Assembly (NCBI RefSeq): GCF_001422725.1
Contig: NZ_LMMA01000032.1
Coordinates: forward strand, 543,198-607,197
From: Flavobacterium sp. Leaf82
Lineage (GTDB): Bacteria > Bacteroidota > Bacteroidia > Flavobacteriales > Flavobacteriaceae
Length of the DNA stretch: 64,000 nt
Direction of reading: 5' to 3'
The notes beneath the pieces were generated by a model that had not been told where the DNA came from, made no database searches, and saw nothing but the letters and a program-made list of their open reading frames with translations. The first letter of the stretch is position 1. The number at the start of each line of letters is the position of its first letter. The translations under genes were made by a program, and so were the position numbers. Shown here one piece after another: positions 16,516 to 26,035 of the stretch.

Positions 16516-17925
16516 ATGGGATCAACAAGAAAAGAACATGATTTCCTGGGAGAATTAGATATTCCCGGTCATTTATATTATGGTATCCAGACTTTCAGGG
16601 CTGTGGAGAATTTTAATATTACAGGAATTCCAATTTCAAAAGAACCTCTATTTATCAGAGCTTTGGGATATGTTAAGAAAGCTGCGGCATTAGCAAACAA
16701 AGATTGTGGAGCTCTTGATCCTAAAATTGCCGAAGCAATCTGTTATGGAAGTGATCAGGTTATTGCAGGCAAGTTTGATCAGGAATTTGTAAGCGATTTA
16801 ATTCAGGGAGGAGCCGGAACATCTGTAAATATGAATGCTAACGAAGTTATTGCAAATATTGGTCTGGAATATCTGGGACATAAAAAAGGAGAATATAATT
16901 TTTTGCATCCCAATAATCATGTCAATTGTTCTCAATCTACAAATGATGCTTATCCATCGGCTTTTAGAATTGCGCTTTACCTGAAAATGGAAAGCTTTAT
17001 TAAAACATTAGAAGGATTAGAAACTGCTTTTGCTGCAAAAGGAGAAGAGTTTAAAGGTGTTTTGAAAATGGGAAGAACACAATTGCAAGATGCAGTTCCC
17101 ATGACTTTAGGACAAGAATTTAAATCGTATGCCACTACAATAGGCGAAGATGTAAAAAGATTAAAAGACGCTCAAAGTTTAGTTTTAGAAATCAATATGG
17201 GAGCTACTGCAATTGGTACAAGAGTAAATGCACCAGAAGGATATCCTGAAATTTGTGTGAACTATTTAGCCAAAGAAGTTGGAATCCCGTTAACACTTTC
17301 TCCGGATTTAATTGAAGCTACGGTCGATACTGGTGCTTACGTTCAAATTATGGGAACGTTAAAAAGAACAGCGGTAAAAATTTCTAAAATCTGTAATGAT
17401 TTAAGGTTATTAAGTTCAGGACCAAGAACTGGTCTTAATGAAATTAATTTACCGGCGCGTCAGCCCGGATCTTCAATAATGCCCGGAAAAGTGAATCCTG
17501 TAATTCCGGAAGTAGTCAATCAAACTTGCTTTTATGTAATTGGTCAGGATTTAACCGTTACAATGGCAGCAGAAGCAGGGCAATTACAATTGAATGTAAT
17601 GGAACCTGTAATTGCTTTTGCCATGTTTACATCGTTAGATTATTTGTCTAATGCAATTCAAACCTTAATCGATAAATGTATTATAGGAATTACTGCGAAT
17701 GTAGATCATTGCTACAATATGGTAATGAACAGTATTGGAATCGTTACTCAGCTTAATCCAATTTTGGGTTACGAAGTTAGTGCCAGTATTGCAGGTGAAG
17801 CTTTGCAGATGAATAAAAGTGTTCACGATATTGTAGTTGTCGAGAGAAAATTAATCACTCAGGAAAAATGGGATGAAATTTATTCATTAGACAACCTGAT
17901 CAATCCTAAGTTTATTACGAAATAA
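16516..17925 (+). CDS. aspA: Aspartate ammonia-lyase
   Basis: 469 aa, fumarase/aspartase superfamily. Reversible deamination of L-aspartate to fumarate and ammonia. Key motifs: HDFLGELDIPGHLYYGIQT, NVNCSQSTNDAYPSAFR-type region (here HVNCSQSTNDAYPSAFRIAL), GRTQLQDAVPMTLGQE and the mobile-loop signature GSSIMPGKVNPVIPE with catalytic Ser319/320. The TNDAYPSAFR and QLQDAVPMT variants favour aspartase over fumarase C. It is monocistronic, with a strong terminator. Confidence 0.92.
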   Translation: MGSTRKEHDFLGELDIPGHLYYGIQTFRAVENFNITGIPISKEPLFIRALGYVKKAAALANKDCGALDPKIAEAICYGSDQVIAGKFDQEFVSDLIQGGAGTSVNMNANEVIANIGLEYLGHKKGEYNFLHPNNHVNCSQSTNDAYPSAFRIALYLKMESFIKTLEGLETAFAAKGEEFKGVLKMGRTQLQDAVPMTLGQEFKSYATTIGEDVKRLKDAQSLVLEINMGATAIGTRVNAPEGYPEICVNYLAKEVGIPLTLSPDLIEATVDTGAYVQIMGTLKRTAVKISKICNDLRLLSSGPRTGLNEINLPARQPGSSIMPGKVNPVIPEVVNQTCFYVIGQDLTVTMAAEAGQLQLNVMEPVIAFAMFTSLDYLSNAIQTLIDKCIIGITANVDHCYNMVMNSIGIVTQLNPILGYEVSASIAGEALQMNKSVHDIVVVERKLITQEKWDEIYSLDNLINPKFITK

Positions 17926-17949
17926 AATATTTATCCTGCTATATTTATA

Positions 17950-17979
17950 AAGCCGTCAATTTTATTGGCGGCTTTTTTT
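17950..17979 (+). terminator. Terminator of aspA
   Basis: AGCCGTCAA and TTGGCGGCT (one G-U pair) with a short loop, followed by seven T. Confidence 0.85.
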
Positions 17980-18086
17980 GTGGCTGTATTACTAATTTTT
18001 AAAATAATTATTTATGTAAATTGTTGAAAATTAGGTATATATTTACATAGTGATTGAGTGTTATATAGAAAAATTAAAATTTTAAA

Positions 18087-19355
18087 ATGATCAGTTTTTT
18101 AAAAAATAATTATTTTCATTATCAATATAAAATCTTCGGGTTACTCTTTTTTATTGCATTTAACTCTATTGCCCAGACTGAATCTATTAATCCGGAATTA
18201 TGTCCTCCAAGAACAATTTTAGAAATCTTTAAAAAGAAAGATTCTGCTTATGTAGTTAAGCCTACAAAAAACAATTTTTTCTTAGTTATTCCGGCGATTG
18301 GTTCTCAGCCTGCTACCGGATTTTTTTTTGGCGGAGTAGCACAATATACTTTTAAAGGAAAACTAGAATCAGATAAATATTCTATTGCCAATCTTGGTAT
18401 AACGTATACGGCAAAGAAACAATGGCTTGTAAATGTCAAGAATAATATTTTGCTCCGGAACAACAGGATTTTTTTAAGTGGAGATTATCGGTTGTACATT
18501 TTCTCACAGCCTAATTATGGACTGGGAACCAATAATATTCCCCATCACAGCAAGAAGAATAATTTTAGTATTGATTCTATTGCACAAACTATGGATTACG
18601 ATTATTTTAAATTTCACCAAACCGTATCTTTTGAGGTTTACAATAATTTCTATGTTGGAGGAGGAATAAATCTGGATTGGTATTCGAGTATAAAAGATAA
18701 AAATCTGGATATAGAAAACGGAAAATATACCTATCATTATACGTATAGCCAAAAACACGGTTTTAATGATTTAGAATATTTTTTAACTGGAGTAAGTCTC
18801 AATTTAGTTTATGATTCCCGCGACAATCAGGTTAACTCTACTCGCGGATGGTTTGCTAATATCAACTATCGTTTTAATCCGGTTTTGTTCCATAATCAGG
18901 ATTACAGCAATGTTTTATATGCAGAATATCGGCATTTTATACCACTTTCGAGCAAGAACGACAGATATATTTTAGCGCTCTGGACTTACGGACAATTTGT
19001 AACCAGAGGAAAAGTTCCGTATTTAAACTTACCTGCAATTGGTTGGGATCAGCGCAGCCGAAGCGGAGAAGGATATACACAAGGATTGTTTAGAGGAAAC
19101 GGTTTAATTTATCTTTCAACAGAATTCAGGTTTCCAATTACCTGTGACCAAATGTTTAGCGGAACTGTTTTTACCAATTTTGTCACCGCAAGTAATGACG
19201 ATAGTAATACCTCTTTGTTTAAATCAGTTCAGCCTGCTGTGGGAATAGGCTTGCGTATTTTAATTGATAAAAAAACCCGGACAAACCTAATTGTTGATTA
19301 TGCCTGGGGAAATAATTCGAAAGGATTTTATTTGAATGCCGGCGAGAGTTTCTGA
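18087..19355 (+). CDS. BamA/TamA-family outer membrane beta-barrel protein
   Basis: 422 aa. A signal segment (FGLLFFIAFNSIAQ) ends near residue 31. The mature protein is a surface-antigen (D15) type barrel: PAIGSQPATGFFFGGVAQYTF near the start, alternating Tyr/Phe strands, SLNLVYDSRDNQVNSTRGWF (the conserved D-R-G strand), the lid-loop-like WDQRSRSGEGYTQGLFRGNG with the R-G motif, and a C-terminal Phe (AGESF) as required for barrel insertion. There are no POTRA domains, so it is a short Omp85-like protein and not BamA itself. Its substrate is unknown. The next gene is also an outer membrane barrel. Confidence 0.83.
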   Translation: MISFLKNNYFHYQYKIFGLLFFIAFNSIAQTESINPELCPPRTILEIFKKKDSAYVVKPTKNNFFLVIPAIGSQPATGFFFGGVAQYTFKGKLESDKYSIANLGITYTAKKQWLVNVKNNILLRNNRIFLSGDYRLYIFSQPNYGLGTNNIPHHSKKNNFSIDSIAQTMDYDYFKFHQTVSFEVYNNFYVGGGINLDWYSSIKDKNLDIENGKYTYHYTYSQKHGFNDLEYFLTGVSLNLVYDSRDNQVNSTRGWFANINYRFNPVLFHNQDYSNVLYAEYRHFIPLSSKNDRYILALWTYGQFVTRGKVPYLNLPAIGWDQRSRSGEGYTQGLFRGNGLIYLSTEFRFPITCDQMFSGTVFTNFVTASNDDSNTSLFKSVQPAVGIGLRILIDKKTRTNLIVDYAWGNNSKGFYLNAGESF

Positions 19356-19479
19356 ATTTAAAAAATTAATTATCAAATAGTTATATTTTTAAATGTGAGA
19401 ATTTTATCATAATTAAATCATAATATGAGAAAGAAAAAACTTAAATTTGATATTCAATTAACTTTCAAAAACAAACATT

Positions 19480-20100
19480 ATGAAACAGTACAGTTTATTA
19501 TTAGTTGTTTTCATGTCGGCGATAGGGATGAATGCCCAGGATGCCAGATCTTTTTCTCTTAACTTGTATGGAGGTTACAACTTTTCAGATAAGTTAGATT
19601 ATGACGGTTATTCTGCAACTATTGAAGATGGTTTTCAATATGGAGCAGGTTTTGAATATTTTTTCTCTACAAACAATTCGGTCGAATTAAAATACCAAAG
19701 AACAGATACTAAAATCCCCTTTTACGATCAAGCCGGTATTCAGGTAAATGCTGGAAACGATAAAGGTGCCTTTAATTTTATTTTAGCAGATTTCACCCAT
19801 TATTTTGATACAGGATCAAATTTATTGCCTTATTTGGGGGCTGGAGCTGGAGTTGGAATTGTAGAAACACCTCAGGGTGGAAGTGGTACTTATTTTGCCT
19901 GGGATGTTAAAGGCGGTGTAAAAATTAAAACTGCTTCATCAGTTTCTGTAAATATTAATGCCTATTTACAATCGATGTCAGCAGCAGTTGGGGAAAGTTA
20001 TTATTGGACATATTGGTACGGACCAGTTGCAGTTGATGATTATATTTCTACTTTCCAGTTTGGACTAGGAGCAGTCTTAAGTTTTAACTTCAAAAATTAA
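19480..20100 (+). CDS. Outer membrane beta-barrel protein (porin-like)
   Basis: 206 aa with the signal peptide MKQYSLLLVVFMSAIGMNAQ. The mature 186 aa are Gly/Tyr/Phe-rich with alternating hydrophobic strands (SLNLYGGYNFSDKLDYDGYS, LLPYLGAGAGVGIV) and a C-terminal strand ending LSFNFKN. It fits the eight-stranded OmpW/OprF-like barrel group. No ligand can be inferred. It follows the Omp85-like gene by 124 nt and precedes a two-component system. Confidence 0.82.
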   Translation: MKQYSLLLVVFMSAIGMNAQDARSFSLNLYGGYNFSDKLDYDGYSATIEDGFQYGAGFEYFFSTNNSVELKYQRTDTKIPFYDQAGIQVNAGNDKGAFNFILADFTHYFDTGSNLLPYLGAGAGVGIVETPQGGSGTYFAWDVKGGVKIKTASSVSVNINAYLQSMSAAVGESYYWTYWYGPVAVDDYISTFQFGLGAVLSFNFKN

Positions 20101-20136
20101 TCTGAGATCCCCAACAAATCACTCTTAAAAACATAA

Positions 20137-20168
20137 AAAGCATTTACTCTTCGTGAATGCTTTTTTTT
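20137..20168 (+). terminator. Terminator of the porin-like gene
   Basis: AAGCATTTA and TGAATGCTT (one G-U pair) with a 7-nt loop and eight T. Confidence 0.85.
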
Positions 20169-20222
20169 ATGGTTGCTAAAAGCTATTGTTCATAATTAAA
20201 TCATAATTTATAACTATTGTGA

Positions 20223-20253
20223 TTTATATTTTTGATGGCAATCCTTATTTTTG
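20223..20253 (+). promoter_or_regulatory. Promoter of the two-component operon
   Basis: TTTA (one mismatch) at 20223-20226, a 19-nt spacer, and an exact TATTTTTG at 20246-20253. An upstream in-frame ATG at 20232 lies inside this promoter, so the receiver gene starts at 20274. Confidence 0.7.
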
Positions 20254-20273
20254 TTATTCATACATTTATCAAA

Positions 20274-20948
20274 ATGAAATTACTTATAGTCGAAGACGAA
20301 CCAAATCTTTTATCGATTTTACGCAAAGGATTTGCTGAAAACAACAACGAAGTTAGTGTCGCTATGGATGGTACAACAGCCTTAGAAATGCTTCATAACT
20401 ATAATTTTGATGTTGTGATCTTAGACGTAATGTTACCGGATATTAACGGAATTGAAATTTGCAGAAGATTGCGTGCCAACAAGAATTTTATTCCTGTTTT
20501 GTTGTTGACAGCTCTGGGAACTTCAGAAAATATAGTAACCGGACTTAATGCCGGCGCAGATGATTATCTGGTTAAACCTTTTAAATTTGGAGAACTTGAT
20601 GCAAGAGTCAACGCTTTAAACCGTAGAGCACATCAGGAAACCGAAAGAATCGATAGTATAATAGTGGGCGATTTAGAAGTTAATGCAAGAGCCAAAACAG
20701 TAAAAAGAAATGGCGAATCTATAATTTTAACCGCAAAGGAATTTAAACTGCTCTATTATTTAGCCAAGAACACCGGACGAATTGTTTCTCGTGATCAGAT
20801 TTTAGACAATGTATGGGATATTAATTTTGATATGAACACAAATGTTGTAGATGTTTATATTACATATTTAAGAAAAAAAATAGATAAACCTTTTGCAACC
20901 AAACTTATTCATACCATGAAAGGTTTAGGTTATGTCATAAAGCCATAA
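20274..20948 (+). CDS. OmpR/PhoB-family response regulator
   Basis: 224 aa. An N-terminal receiver domain has the acidic pocket (VEDEP) and phospho-acceptor Asp51 in VVILDVMLPDINGIE, with the conserved Thr in LLLTALG and Lys in LVKPFKFGEL. A C-terminal winged helix (about residues 130-222) includes LTAKEFKLLYYLAKNTGRIV and VDVYITYLRKKI. It is a DNA-binding regulator controlled by the kinase encoded 2 nt downstream. The start at 20274 gives the standard MKLLIVEDE opening. Confidence 0.94.
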   Translation: MKLLIVEDEPNLLSILRKGFAENNNEVSVAMDGTTALEMLHNYNFDVVILDVMLPDINGIEICRRLRANKNFIPVLLLTALGTSENIVTGLNAGADDYLVKPFKFGELDARVNALNRRAHQETERIDSIIVGDLEVNARAKTVKRNGESIILTAKEFKLLYYLAKNTGRIVSRDQILDNVWDINFDMNTNVVDVYITYLRKKIDKPFATKLIHTMKGLGYVIKP

Positions 20949-20949
20949 A

Positions 20950-22353
20950 ATGGATATAAGAAAAAAAATTACTTTTACTTATGTAGCTCTTTCTACGTTT
21001 AGTACATTATTATTGTGTGTTATCGTTTTTGTCCTGTTTCGTGAAAATAACAGATATCACTTCTTAAAACGATTAGAAGACAGAGCTAAAATCGTAGCAT
21101 CTATCCATTTTCAAAACGATCCTGAAAAAAGCAGGTATTACAGCGAGTTAAAAAAAAATGGACTTGAAGAACTTATCGAAGAAGAAGAGTTTGTTCTTAA
21201 AATAAACAGCGCCAACAGTTTTGATTACAATACAAATTTAAATTTACCAAACGAGTTTTATACCAATGTATTAAGAACCGGAGAAGATTATTTTGAAGTA
21301 AACAGCAAATATTATTTAGGTCAGGTTTTTAATGAAAACAATCAAAAATACATTGTAATAGTTGGAGCAAGAGACCGCAGAGGAAAAACAACCACCATTT
21401 TTATTGCAAAAATTTTAATTTTTGGAGGTATAGCCTTTATACTTTTGGCTTTCTTTCTAGGAAGATTTTTGGCAAAAAGAGTCATTAATCCCGTAGCAAG
21501 AATTACCAGAGAAGTAAATAGAATTAGTGCATCAAATCTTCATAACAGATTACCCGAAGTAAAAAATTCAGATGAAATTTCAGATCTTACTGAGACATTT
21601 AATGATATGCTGGATCGTTTGGAAACCTCATTTGAAATTCAGGCTAATTTTATAAACAATGCTTCACACGAATTAAAAACACCAATAACAACAATTATAG
21701 CCGAGTCTGAAATTATGCTTTTGAAAGAAAGAGAAGTTTCAGAATATGTTCAGTCTTTAGAGAACATATACAATCAGGCTTCAAAATTAGGAAACTTAAC
21801 CGAAAGTTTACTAAAGTTGACACAAACCGGTTACGACGGCAAAAAACAAGTATTGGATATTGCCAGAATAGACGAACTGTTAATGGATGTAAAATCTGAT
21901 CTTGATAAAATTTATCCAGACAACCGTGTGAGTATGAAATTTAATTTTGCTCCAAAAGATTCTAATCTGTTACTAATACCCTGCAATAAACCTCTGTTAG
22001 AGTTAGCAATTAATAATATTGTTACAAACGGTGTAAAATATTCTGATAACAATGAAGTGTTTGTAACACTTTCTGCAAATCAGGAAATGATTAAAATCGC
22101 TATTAACGATATAGGTATTGGTATTCCGCCAGAAGATATTCCGCATTTGTATGAACCTTTCTTTAGAGGAAAAATAGCAACAAAATATATTGGTTATGGT
22201 TTAGGACTTCCTTTGGCTTCAAAAATTATACGAATGCATGACGGAGAAATACAGGTTCAGTCAGAGCAAAACAAAGGAACTATTGTGACTATTGTTTTCA
22301 ATAAATCGAAAATAAAGAAAAGCAACATTAAAAAATCTAATGTTGAATCTTAG
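20950..22353 (+). CDS. Membrane sensor histidine kinase
   Basis: 467 aa. TM1 is at residues 9-28 and TM2 at about 150-173, enclosing a periplasmic sensor domain of about 120 aa. A HAMP domain (RVINPVARITREVNRIS) follows, then a HisKA domain with phospho-acceptor His240 in NNASHELKTPITT, and a HATPase domain with the N box NNIVTNGVKYSDN, the G1 box NDIGIGIPPED, the F box YEPFFRGK and the G2 box GYGLGLPLA. It forms an operon with the receiver gene (1-nt gap). The C-terminal tail is Lys/Ser-rich. The signal is unknown; members of this class in Bacteroidetes often respond to metals or envelope stress. Confidence 0.93.
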   Translation: MDIRKKITFTYVALSTFSTLLLCVIVFVLFRENNRYHFLKRLEDRAKIVASIHFQNDPEKSRYYSELKKNGLEELIEEEEFVLKINSANSFDYNTNLNLPNEFYTNVLRTGEDYFEVNSKYYLGQVFNENNQKYIVIVGARDRRGKTTTIFIAKILIFGGIAFILLAFFLGRFLAKRVINPVARITREVNRISASNLHNRLPEVKNSDEISDLTETFNDMLDRLETSFEIQANFINNASHELKTPITTIIAESEIMLLKEREVSEYVQSLENIYNQASKLGNLTESLLKLTQTGYDGKKQVLDIARIDELLMDVKSDLDKIYPDNRVSMKFNFAPKDSNLLLIPCNKPLLELAINNIVTNGVKYSDNNEVFVTLSANQEMIKIAINDIGIGIPPEDIPHLYEPFFRGKIATKYIGYGLGLPLASKIIRMHDGEIQVQSEQNKGTIVTIVFNKSKIKKSNIKKSNVES

Positions 22354-22430
22354 AAACTTCTAATTTTATATTAAGACCCTTCTAATATTGGTAGAGTTAT
22401 TTTGTATGTATAAACTAAACGATTATACAT

Positions 22431-23153
22431 ATGAAAAATTTCCTAATCCCTACCACTTTAAAAGATGATACTATTTGTGCTGTAAAATCAGCAATTAGTC
22501 AATCAAAATCATCAGGTTGTGAAATCATTTTAATGATGGTTTCTGATGCTCCAGATACTTTTTCATCGTCAGGTTATTTACGCGAAATGCGTACCGGACT
22601 TACTGCAAGTCAGGAAATTGTACTTGATACCTGTCGTTATATTATAGATCATACTCCAAACTGCAAAATAAAAGTACACAATCAATACGGAGTTTCTTCC
22701 CCAATTTTTAAACGTATTATAGATGTTTTCTCTGTAAAATTAATGATTCTTACCAATTCATATAAACAGGAAACAAAAAGAATTCATCAATATGTAGTAC
22801 AATTGGCGGGAAATCAAAAATGTCCAATATTACATTTGGGTTCAGAGCAATATAAAGAAGATTTTAATAAAGCACTTTATATAGAAAATGCAAACGGTAA
22901 TATGCATGTAAAAGATGTACAGCAATTTTTGAGTGCCAATTTTTCATTCGAAATTGTAAGTCAGACTTCCAGTTTTGAAGATAACAACGAAAATTTTGCA
23001 CCTCATTTATCAGAAGCTATTTCGAAATATGATATCGATTTGCTGGTAGAAACCCGCAAAGGCGAAAAAATCAAATTCAAGAAAAAGAAAACAGAAAACC
23101 TAAACGACAAATTAGGACTTCCGGTTCTGTCACTTTACGAAGAAATGGCATAA
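22431..23153 (+). CDS. Universal-stress-protein-like protein
   Basis: 240 aa. The N-terminal ~135 residues follow the USP alpha/beta fold (MKNFLIPTTLKDDTICAVKS, then CEIILMMVSD, KVHNQYGVSSPIFKRIIDVF and VKLMILTNS). The C-terminal ~100 residues look like a degenerate second half. The ATP-binding G-2x-G-9x-G-S/T motif is not visible, so it is probably a non-nucleotide-binding type. It lies 77 nt after the kinase gene and 49 nt before the bestrophin gene, so a stress-related operon is possible. The USP assignment is moderate. Confidence 0.6.
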   Translation: MKNFLIPTTLKDDTICAVKSAISQSKSSGCEIILMMVSDAPDTFSSSGYLREMRTGLTASQEIVLDTCRYIIDHTPNCKIKVHNQYGVSSPIFKRIIDVFSVKLMILTNSYKQETKRIHQYVVQLAGNQKCPILHLGSEQYKEDFNKALYIENANGNMHVKDVQQFLSANFSFEIVSQTSSFEDNNENFAPHLSEAISKYDIDLLVETRKGEKIKFKKKKTENLNDKLGLPVLSLYEEMA

Positions 23154-23202
23154 AGCCAAATGTTGCTAAAACACACACAAGTTTAATTTTAAACCGAAAA
23201 AT

Positions 23203-24150
23203 ATGTTATTAAAGAAAAGAATACCAATGAAGTACGTTCTCGGGAAAATTAAAGTAGAAATTACACTAGTATTGGCATACACCATACTATTTGAAGTTTT
23301 TCACAATTATTTCATCAATCTTCCTGTAGATATTCCAATTGCAATACCAACGATGATTGGAACAATTATATCCTTATTATTAGCTTTTAAGTCCAATCAG
23401 GCTTATGACAGATGGTGGGAAGCACGAATTGTCTGGGGCGCAATTGTTAATGATTCCAGAACACTGATCAGGCAAGTTTTGACATTTTATAAAGATCCTG
23501 ATTTTTCTGTAGAAGCAAATGAATTCAAAGAAAATTTTGCAAAAAGGCAAATTGCATGGTGCTACAGTTTAGGACAATCCCTACGAAATAAAGATGCCCT
23601 AAAACCACTTGAGGGTTTGATCAGCGAAGAAGAAATGCGTTTTGTAAAAAATCATCAAAACATACCTAATGCTATTTTATTACTGCACGGAAGAGATCTG
23701 CGAAATGCTAAAAACGACAAACGTATTAATATGTACCAACAAGTAGAAATTGACAATACATTATCGAGATTGTGCGATGAAATGGGTAAATGTGAGCGTA
23801 TTAAAAACACGATCTTCCCAACAACTTACAGTATGTACATTCGATTAACATTGTGTTTGTTTATTTTGTTATTGCCTTTTGGATTAATTAGTGTGCTTAG
23901 TTGGTTTGCGATTCCGTTAATTACCGCGATTGCAGCAGCTTTTTTCCTGATCGAAAGAATGGCAATTCACTTGCAGGATCCATTCGAAAACAGAGCCACA
24001 GATACACCCGTGACGGCTATTGCCAATACGATTGAAAAGAACATCACGCAAATGCTGAACGAATACCAAACCGAATTTGATATCATCAATGAATTCCATC
24101 TTCAGCCTGAGCCTAAAAAAGCGGAAAACAACGCTTACTTTGTTTTATAA
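23203..24150 (+). CDS. Bestrophin-family ion channel
   Basis: 315 aa. Bacterial bestrophin homologue (YneE/UPF0187), an integral inner-membrane pentameric channel; characterised bacterial members conduct cations or anions. Diagnostic features: PIAIPTMIGTIISLLLAFKSN, the NQAYDRWWEARIVWGAIVND signature, a DPFENRATDTPV motif corresponding to the bestrophin DPF segment, and about four hydrophobic segments (residues 17-37, 45-65, 210-230, 233-252). The length is normal. A strong terminator follows. Confidence 0.9.
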   Translation: MLLKKRIPMKYVLGKIKVEITLVLAYTILFEVFHNYFINLPVDIPIAIPTMIGTIISLLLAFKSNQAYDRWWEARIVWGAIVNDSRTLIRQVLTFYKDPDFSVEANEFKENFAKRQIAWCYSLGQSLRNKDALKPLEGLISEEEMRFVKNHQNIPNAILLLHGRDLRNAKNDKRINMYQQVEIDNTLSRLCDEMGKCERIKNTIFPTTYSMYIRLTLCLFILLLPFGLISVLSWFAIPLITAIAAAFFLIERMAIHLQDPFENRATDTPVTAIANTIEKNITQMLNEYQTEFDIINEFHLQPEPKKAENNAYFVL

Positions 24151-24186
24151 TTTAATTAAATTGATTTTGGTTTCTCAATTTGTTAG

Positions 24187-24224
24187 CTGGACAACGCTTT
24201 TCATGCCGTTGTCCGGCTTTTTTT
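24187..24224 (+). terminator. Terminator of the bestrophin gene
   Basis: GGACAACG and CGTTGTCC with a 10-nt loop, followed by GGC and a T-run. Confidence 0.8.
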
Positions 24225-24265
24225 ATGCCTATATGTTAGCTTATAGGCATTAATATTTATATAGT

Positions 24266-24367
24266 TTGTCATCCTGACGGAGGAAGGATCACACCAGGAA
24301 CTCCACAATTAAAATCGCCAATCTTTGTAGAATCCCGCGTGTGATCCTTCGTTCCTCAGGACGACAA
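24266..24367. repeat. Palindromic dispersed repeat, GTCATCCTGAC variant
   Basis: The left arm TTGTCATCCTGACGGAGGAA continues GGATCACAC. The right arm is GTGTGATCCTTCGTTCC followed by TCAGGACGACAA. The arms are inverted repeats around a loop of about 40 nt. It is related in layout to the 86-bp repeats at 61.8-62.7 kb, although the core word differs. A lone right-arm fragment (TCAGGATGACAAGATT) follows at about 24486. Confidence 0.75.
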
Positions 24368-24396
24368 GATTTGGGGTAGCTGCAATGAGTAAAATA

Positions 24397-24452
24397 AAAA
24401 ATCCGCGAATATCCGTGTTTTCGCGAAGCGAATCCGTGTCATCCGCGTGCCA
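24397..24452. repeat. GC-rich dispersed repeat, second copy
   Basis: It shares with 13131-13187 an AAAATCCG start, a TTCGCGA core followed by GC/AATCCGT, and the end TCATCCGCGTGCCA. Its GC content is well above that of its surroundings. There is no ORF. The gap 24151-24515 otherwise holds only the terminator and the palindromic repeat. Confidence 0.6.
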
Positions 24453-24515
24453 TGACAAAGATTGTCGAGTTCCGTATCTGATCGTCAGGATGACAAGATT
24501 ACGAAAGATTTAAAA

Positions 24516-25934
24516 CTATCGATGAAGTAATCTTCCTAATATTTGTATTGAATTCCTCAATTCATTTGTCCACGGCAAACCAAAGCTCAGTCGCATACAA
24601 TTTGAAAATTGATCCTGAAAAGAGAAAATTCTTCCCGGTGCAATACTAATATTATGCTGCATCGCCAAATGATAAAAAGCTGCAGTATCAACACTTTTAT
24701 CCAGTTCTATCCAAAGAAAAAAACCACCTTGAGGCTGACTCACTTTTGTGCCTTTTGGAAAAGATTCCAAAACAGTATTAATATAATTATTACAGTTATG
24801 ATTCAAAATCTGACGTATCTTTCTTAGATGATTCTCATAACGTCCGTTTTTAAGAAAATCTCCCACAACTTCATGCGTTATAGTAGGAGAGGAGAGCGAA
24901 TGGTAAATTTTATTTCGCAGAATTTGTTTTTTAAATTTCCCCGGCGAAACCCATCCTACACGATAACCCGGAGCCAATGTTTTTGATACAGAACTGCAGC
25001 AAAGCACAATTCCGCTTTCGTCGTAAGTCTTACAATTTGTTGGTCGGCTTGAGCCAAAGTACAAATCGCCGTGAATATCATCTTCGATCAGCGGAATATT
25101 GTAGAACTCCATCAACTTAACCACTTCAATTTTATGTTCAGCCGGCATCATACTTCCTGACGGATTACTAAAATTACTCATCAACAGACAAAGTTTTACT
25201 TTTTTAGACGACAGTGCTTTTTTCAACGCTTCCAGTTCAATTCCCGTTGTGATATTCGTAGGCAATTCCATGATATACAATCCCAATGATTTTGCCAGTT
25301 GCAAGATGCCAAAATAAGCAGGACTTTCCGTAATAATAGTATCGCCGGGTTGCGTCAGCGTCATCAAACAATGCGATATGGCACTTGTACATCCCGGCAT
25401 TGTAATAATATCTTCTTCTGTCAGCGAACCTCCCCAGGTAAACGACCATCGGGCAATTTCCCGTCTTAAATTAGGGTTTCCTTTTACCTGCTCGTAACTC
25501 GTTCCGCTATTGGGTAATTGACGCATTGCCTGAACCATTCCCTTATTTAATTTCGCAATAGGAAGAAGCTCATTTGACGGAAATCCCAGCGAAAGCATCG
25601 TAATATTAGGATCTGTCATATTACCATAAACCTGATCGATTAAATCCTCGCGATCAATATTGGCGCATTTTAAAATTGGACTGCTTGGCGAAGGCTCAGG
25701 AATTGTTCTGGCCGAAGTATTGCTTACATAATAACCGGATTGCGGTCTGGATTCAATTAATGATCTGCTTTCTATTTCATAATATGCTTTACTTACCGTA
25801 CTCATGCTATAACCTGTTTCGGCGCAGACCTCCCTTATCGATGGCAATTTGTCGCCAACGTTGAGAACGCCGGATTTTATTTGTTTTTCGATTCGGTCAG
25901 CAAATTGAAGATATAAGTAATTTGAATTTTTCAT
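24516..25934 (-). CDS. MocR-family regulator (GntR HTH fused to a PLP aminotransferase domain)
   Basis: 472 aa. The N-terminal winged helix (about residues 1-75: LYLQFADRIEKQIKSGVL, GDKLPSIREVCAETGYS, STVSKAYYEIESRSLIESRP) is followed by a fold-type I aminotransferase domain with TMPGCTSAISHCL, NFSNPSGSMMP, EDDIHGDLYFG and the PLP Lys in SSVSKTLAPGYRVGW. It is a transcription factor sensing PLP or an amino-acid-like ligand. It is divergent from an EamA transporter gene 101 nt away, which is its most likely target. The start at 25934 (ATG) is preferred to a TTG eight codons upstream. Confidence 0.9.
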   Translation of the reverse strand: MKNSNYLYLQFADRIEKQIKSGVLNVGDKLPSIREVCAETGYSMSTVSKAYYEIESRSLIESRPQSGYYVSNTSARTIPEPSPSSPILKCANIDREDLIDQVYGNMTDPNITMLSLGFPSNELLPIAKLNKGMVQAMRQLPNSGTSYEQVKGNPNLRREIARWSFTWGGSLTEEDIITMPGCTSAISHCLMTLTQPGDTIITESPAYFGILQLAKSLGLYIMELPTNITTGIELEALKKALSSKKVKLCLLMSNFSNPSGSMMPAEHKIEVVKLMEFYNIPLIEDDIHGDLYFGSSRPTNCKTYDESGIVLCCSSVSKTLAPGYRVGWVSPGKFKKQILRNKIYHSLSSPTITHEVVGDFLKNGRYENHLRKIRQILNHNCNNYINTVLESFPKGTKVSQPQGGFFLWIELDKSVDTAAFYHLAMQHNISIAPGRIFSFQDQFSNCMRLSFGLPWTNELRNSIQILGRLLHR

Positions 25935-26035
25935 AAAAAAAAAACTGTTATGGTGCAATTTACAAAAACTGTATCTGTATTGCTGTTTTATTTTTTAGAA
26001 ATTTGCTTTAATAAGAAAACTAAACAACACATTTC

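Noticed and set aside
24516..25934. A true aminotransferase enzyme instead of a regulator
   Set aside because: The N-terminal GntR-type winged helix and divergent transporter gene indicate a MocR regulator; enzymatic activity is not excluded but less likely.
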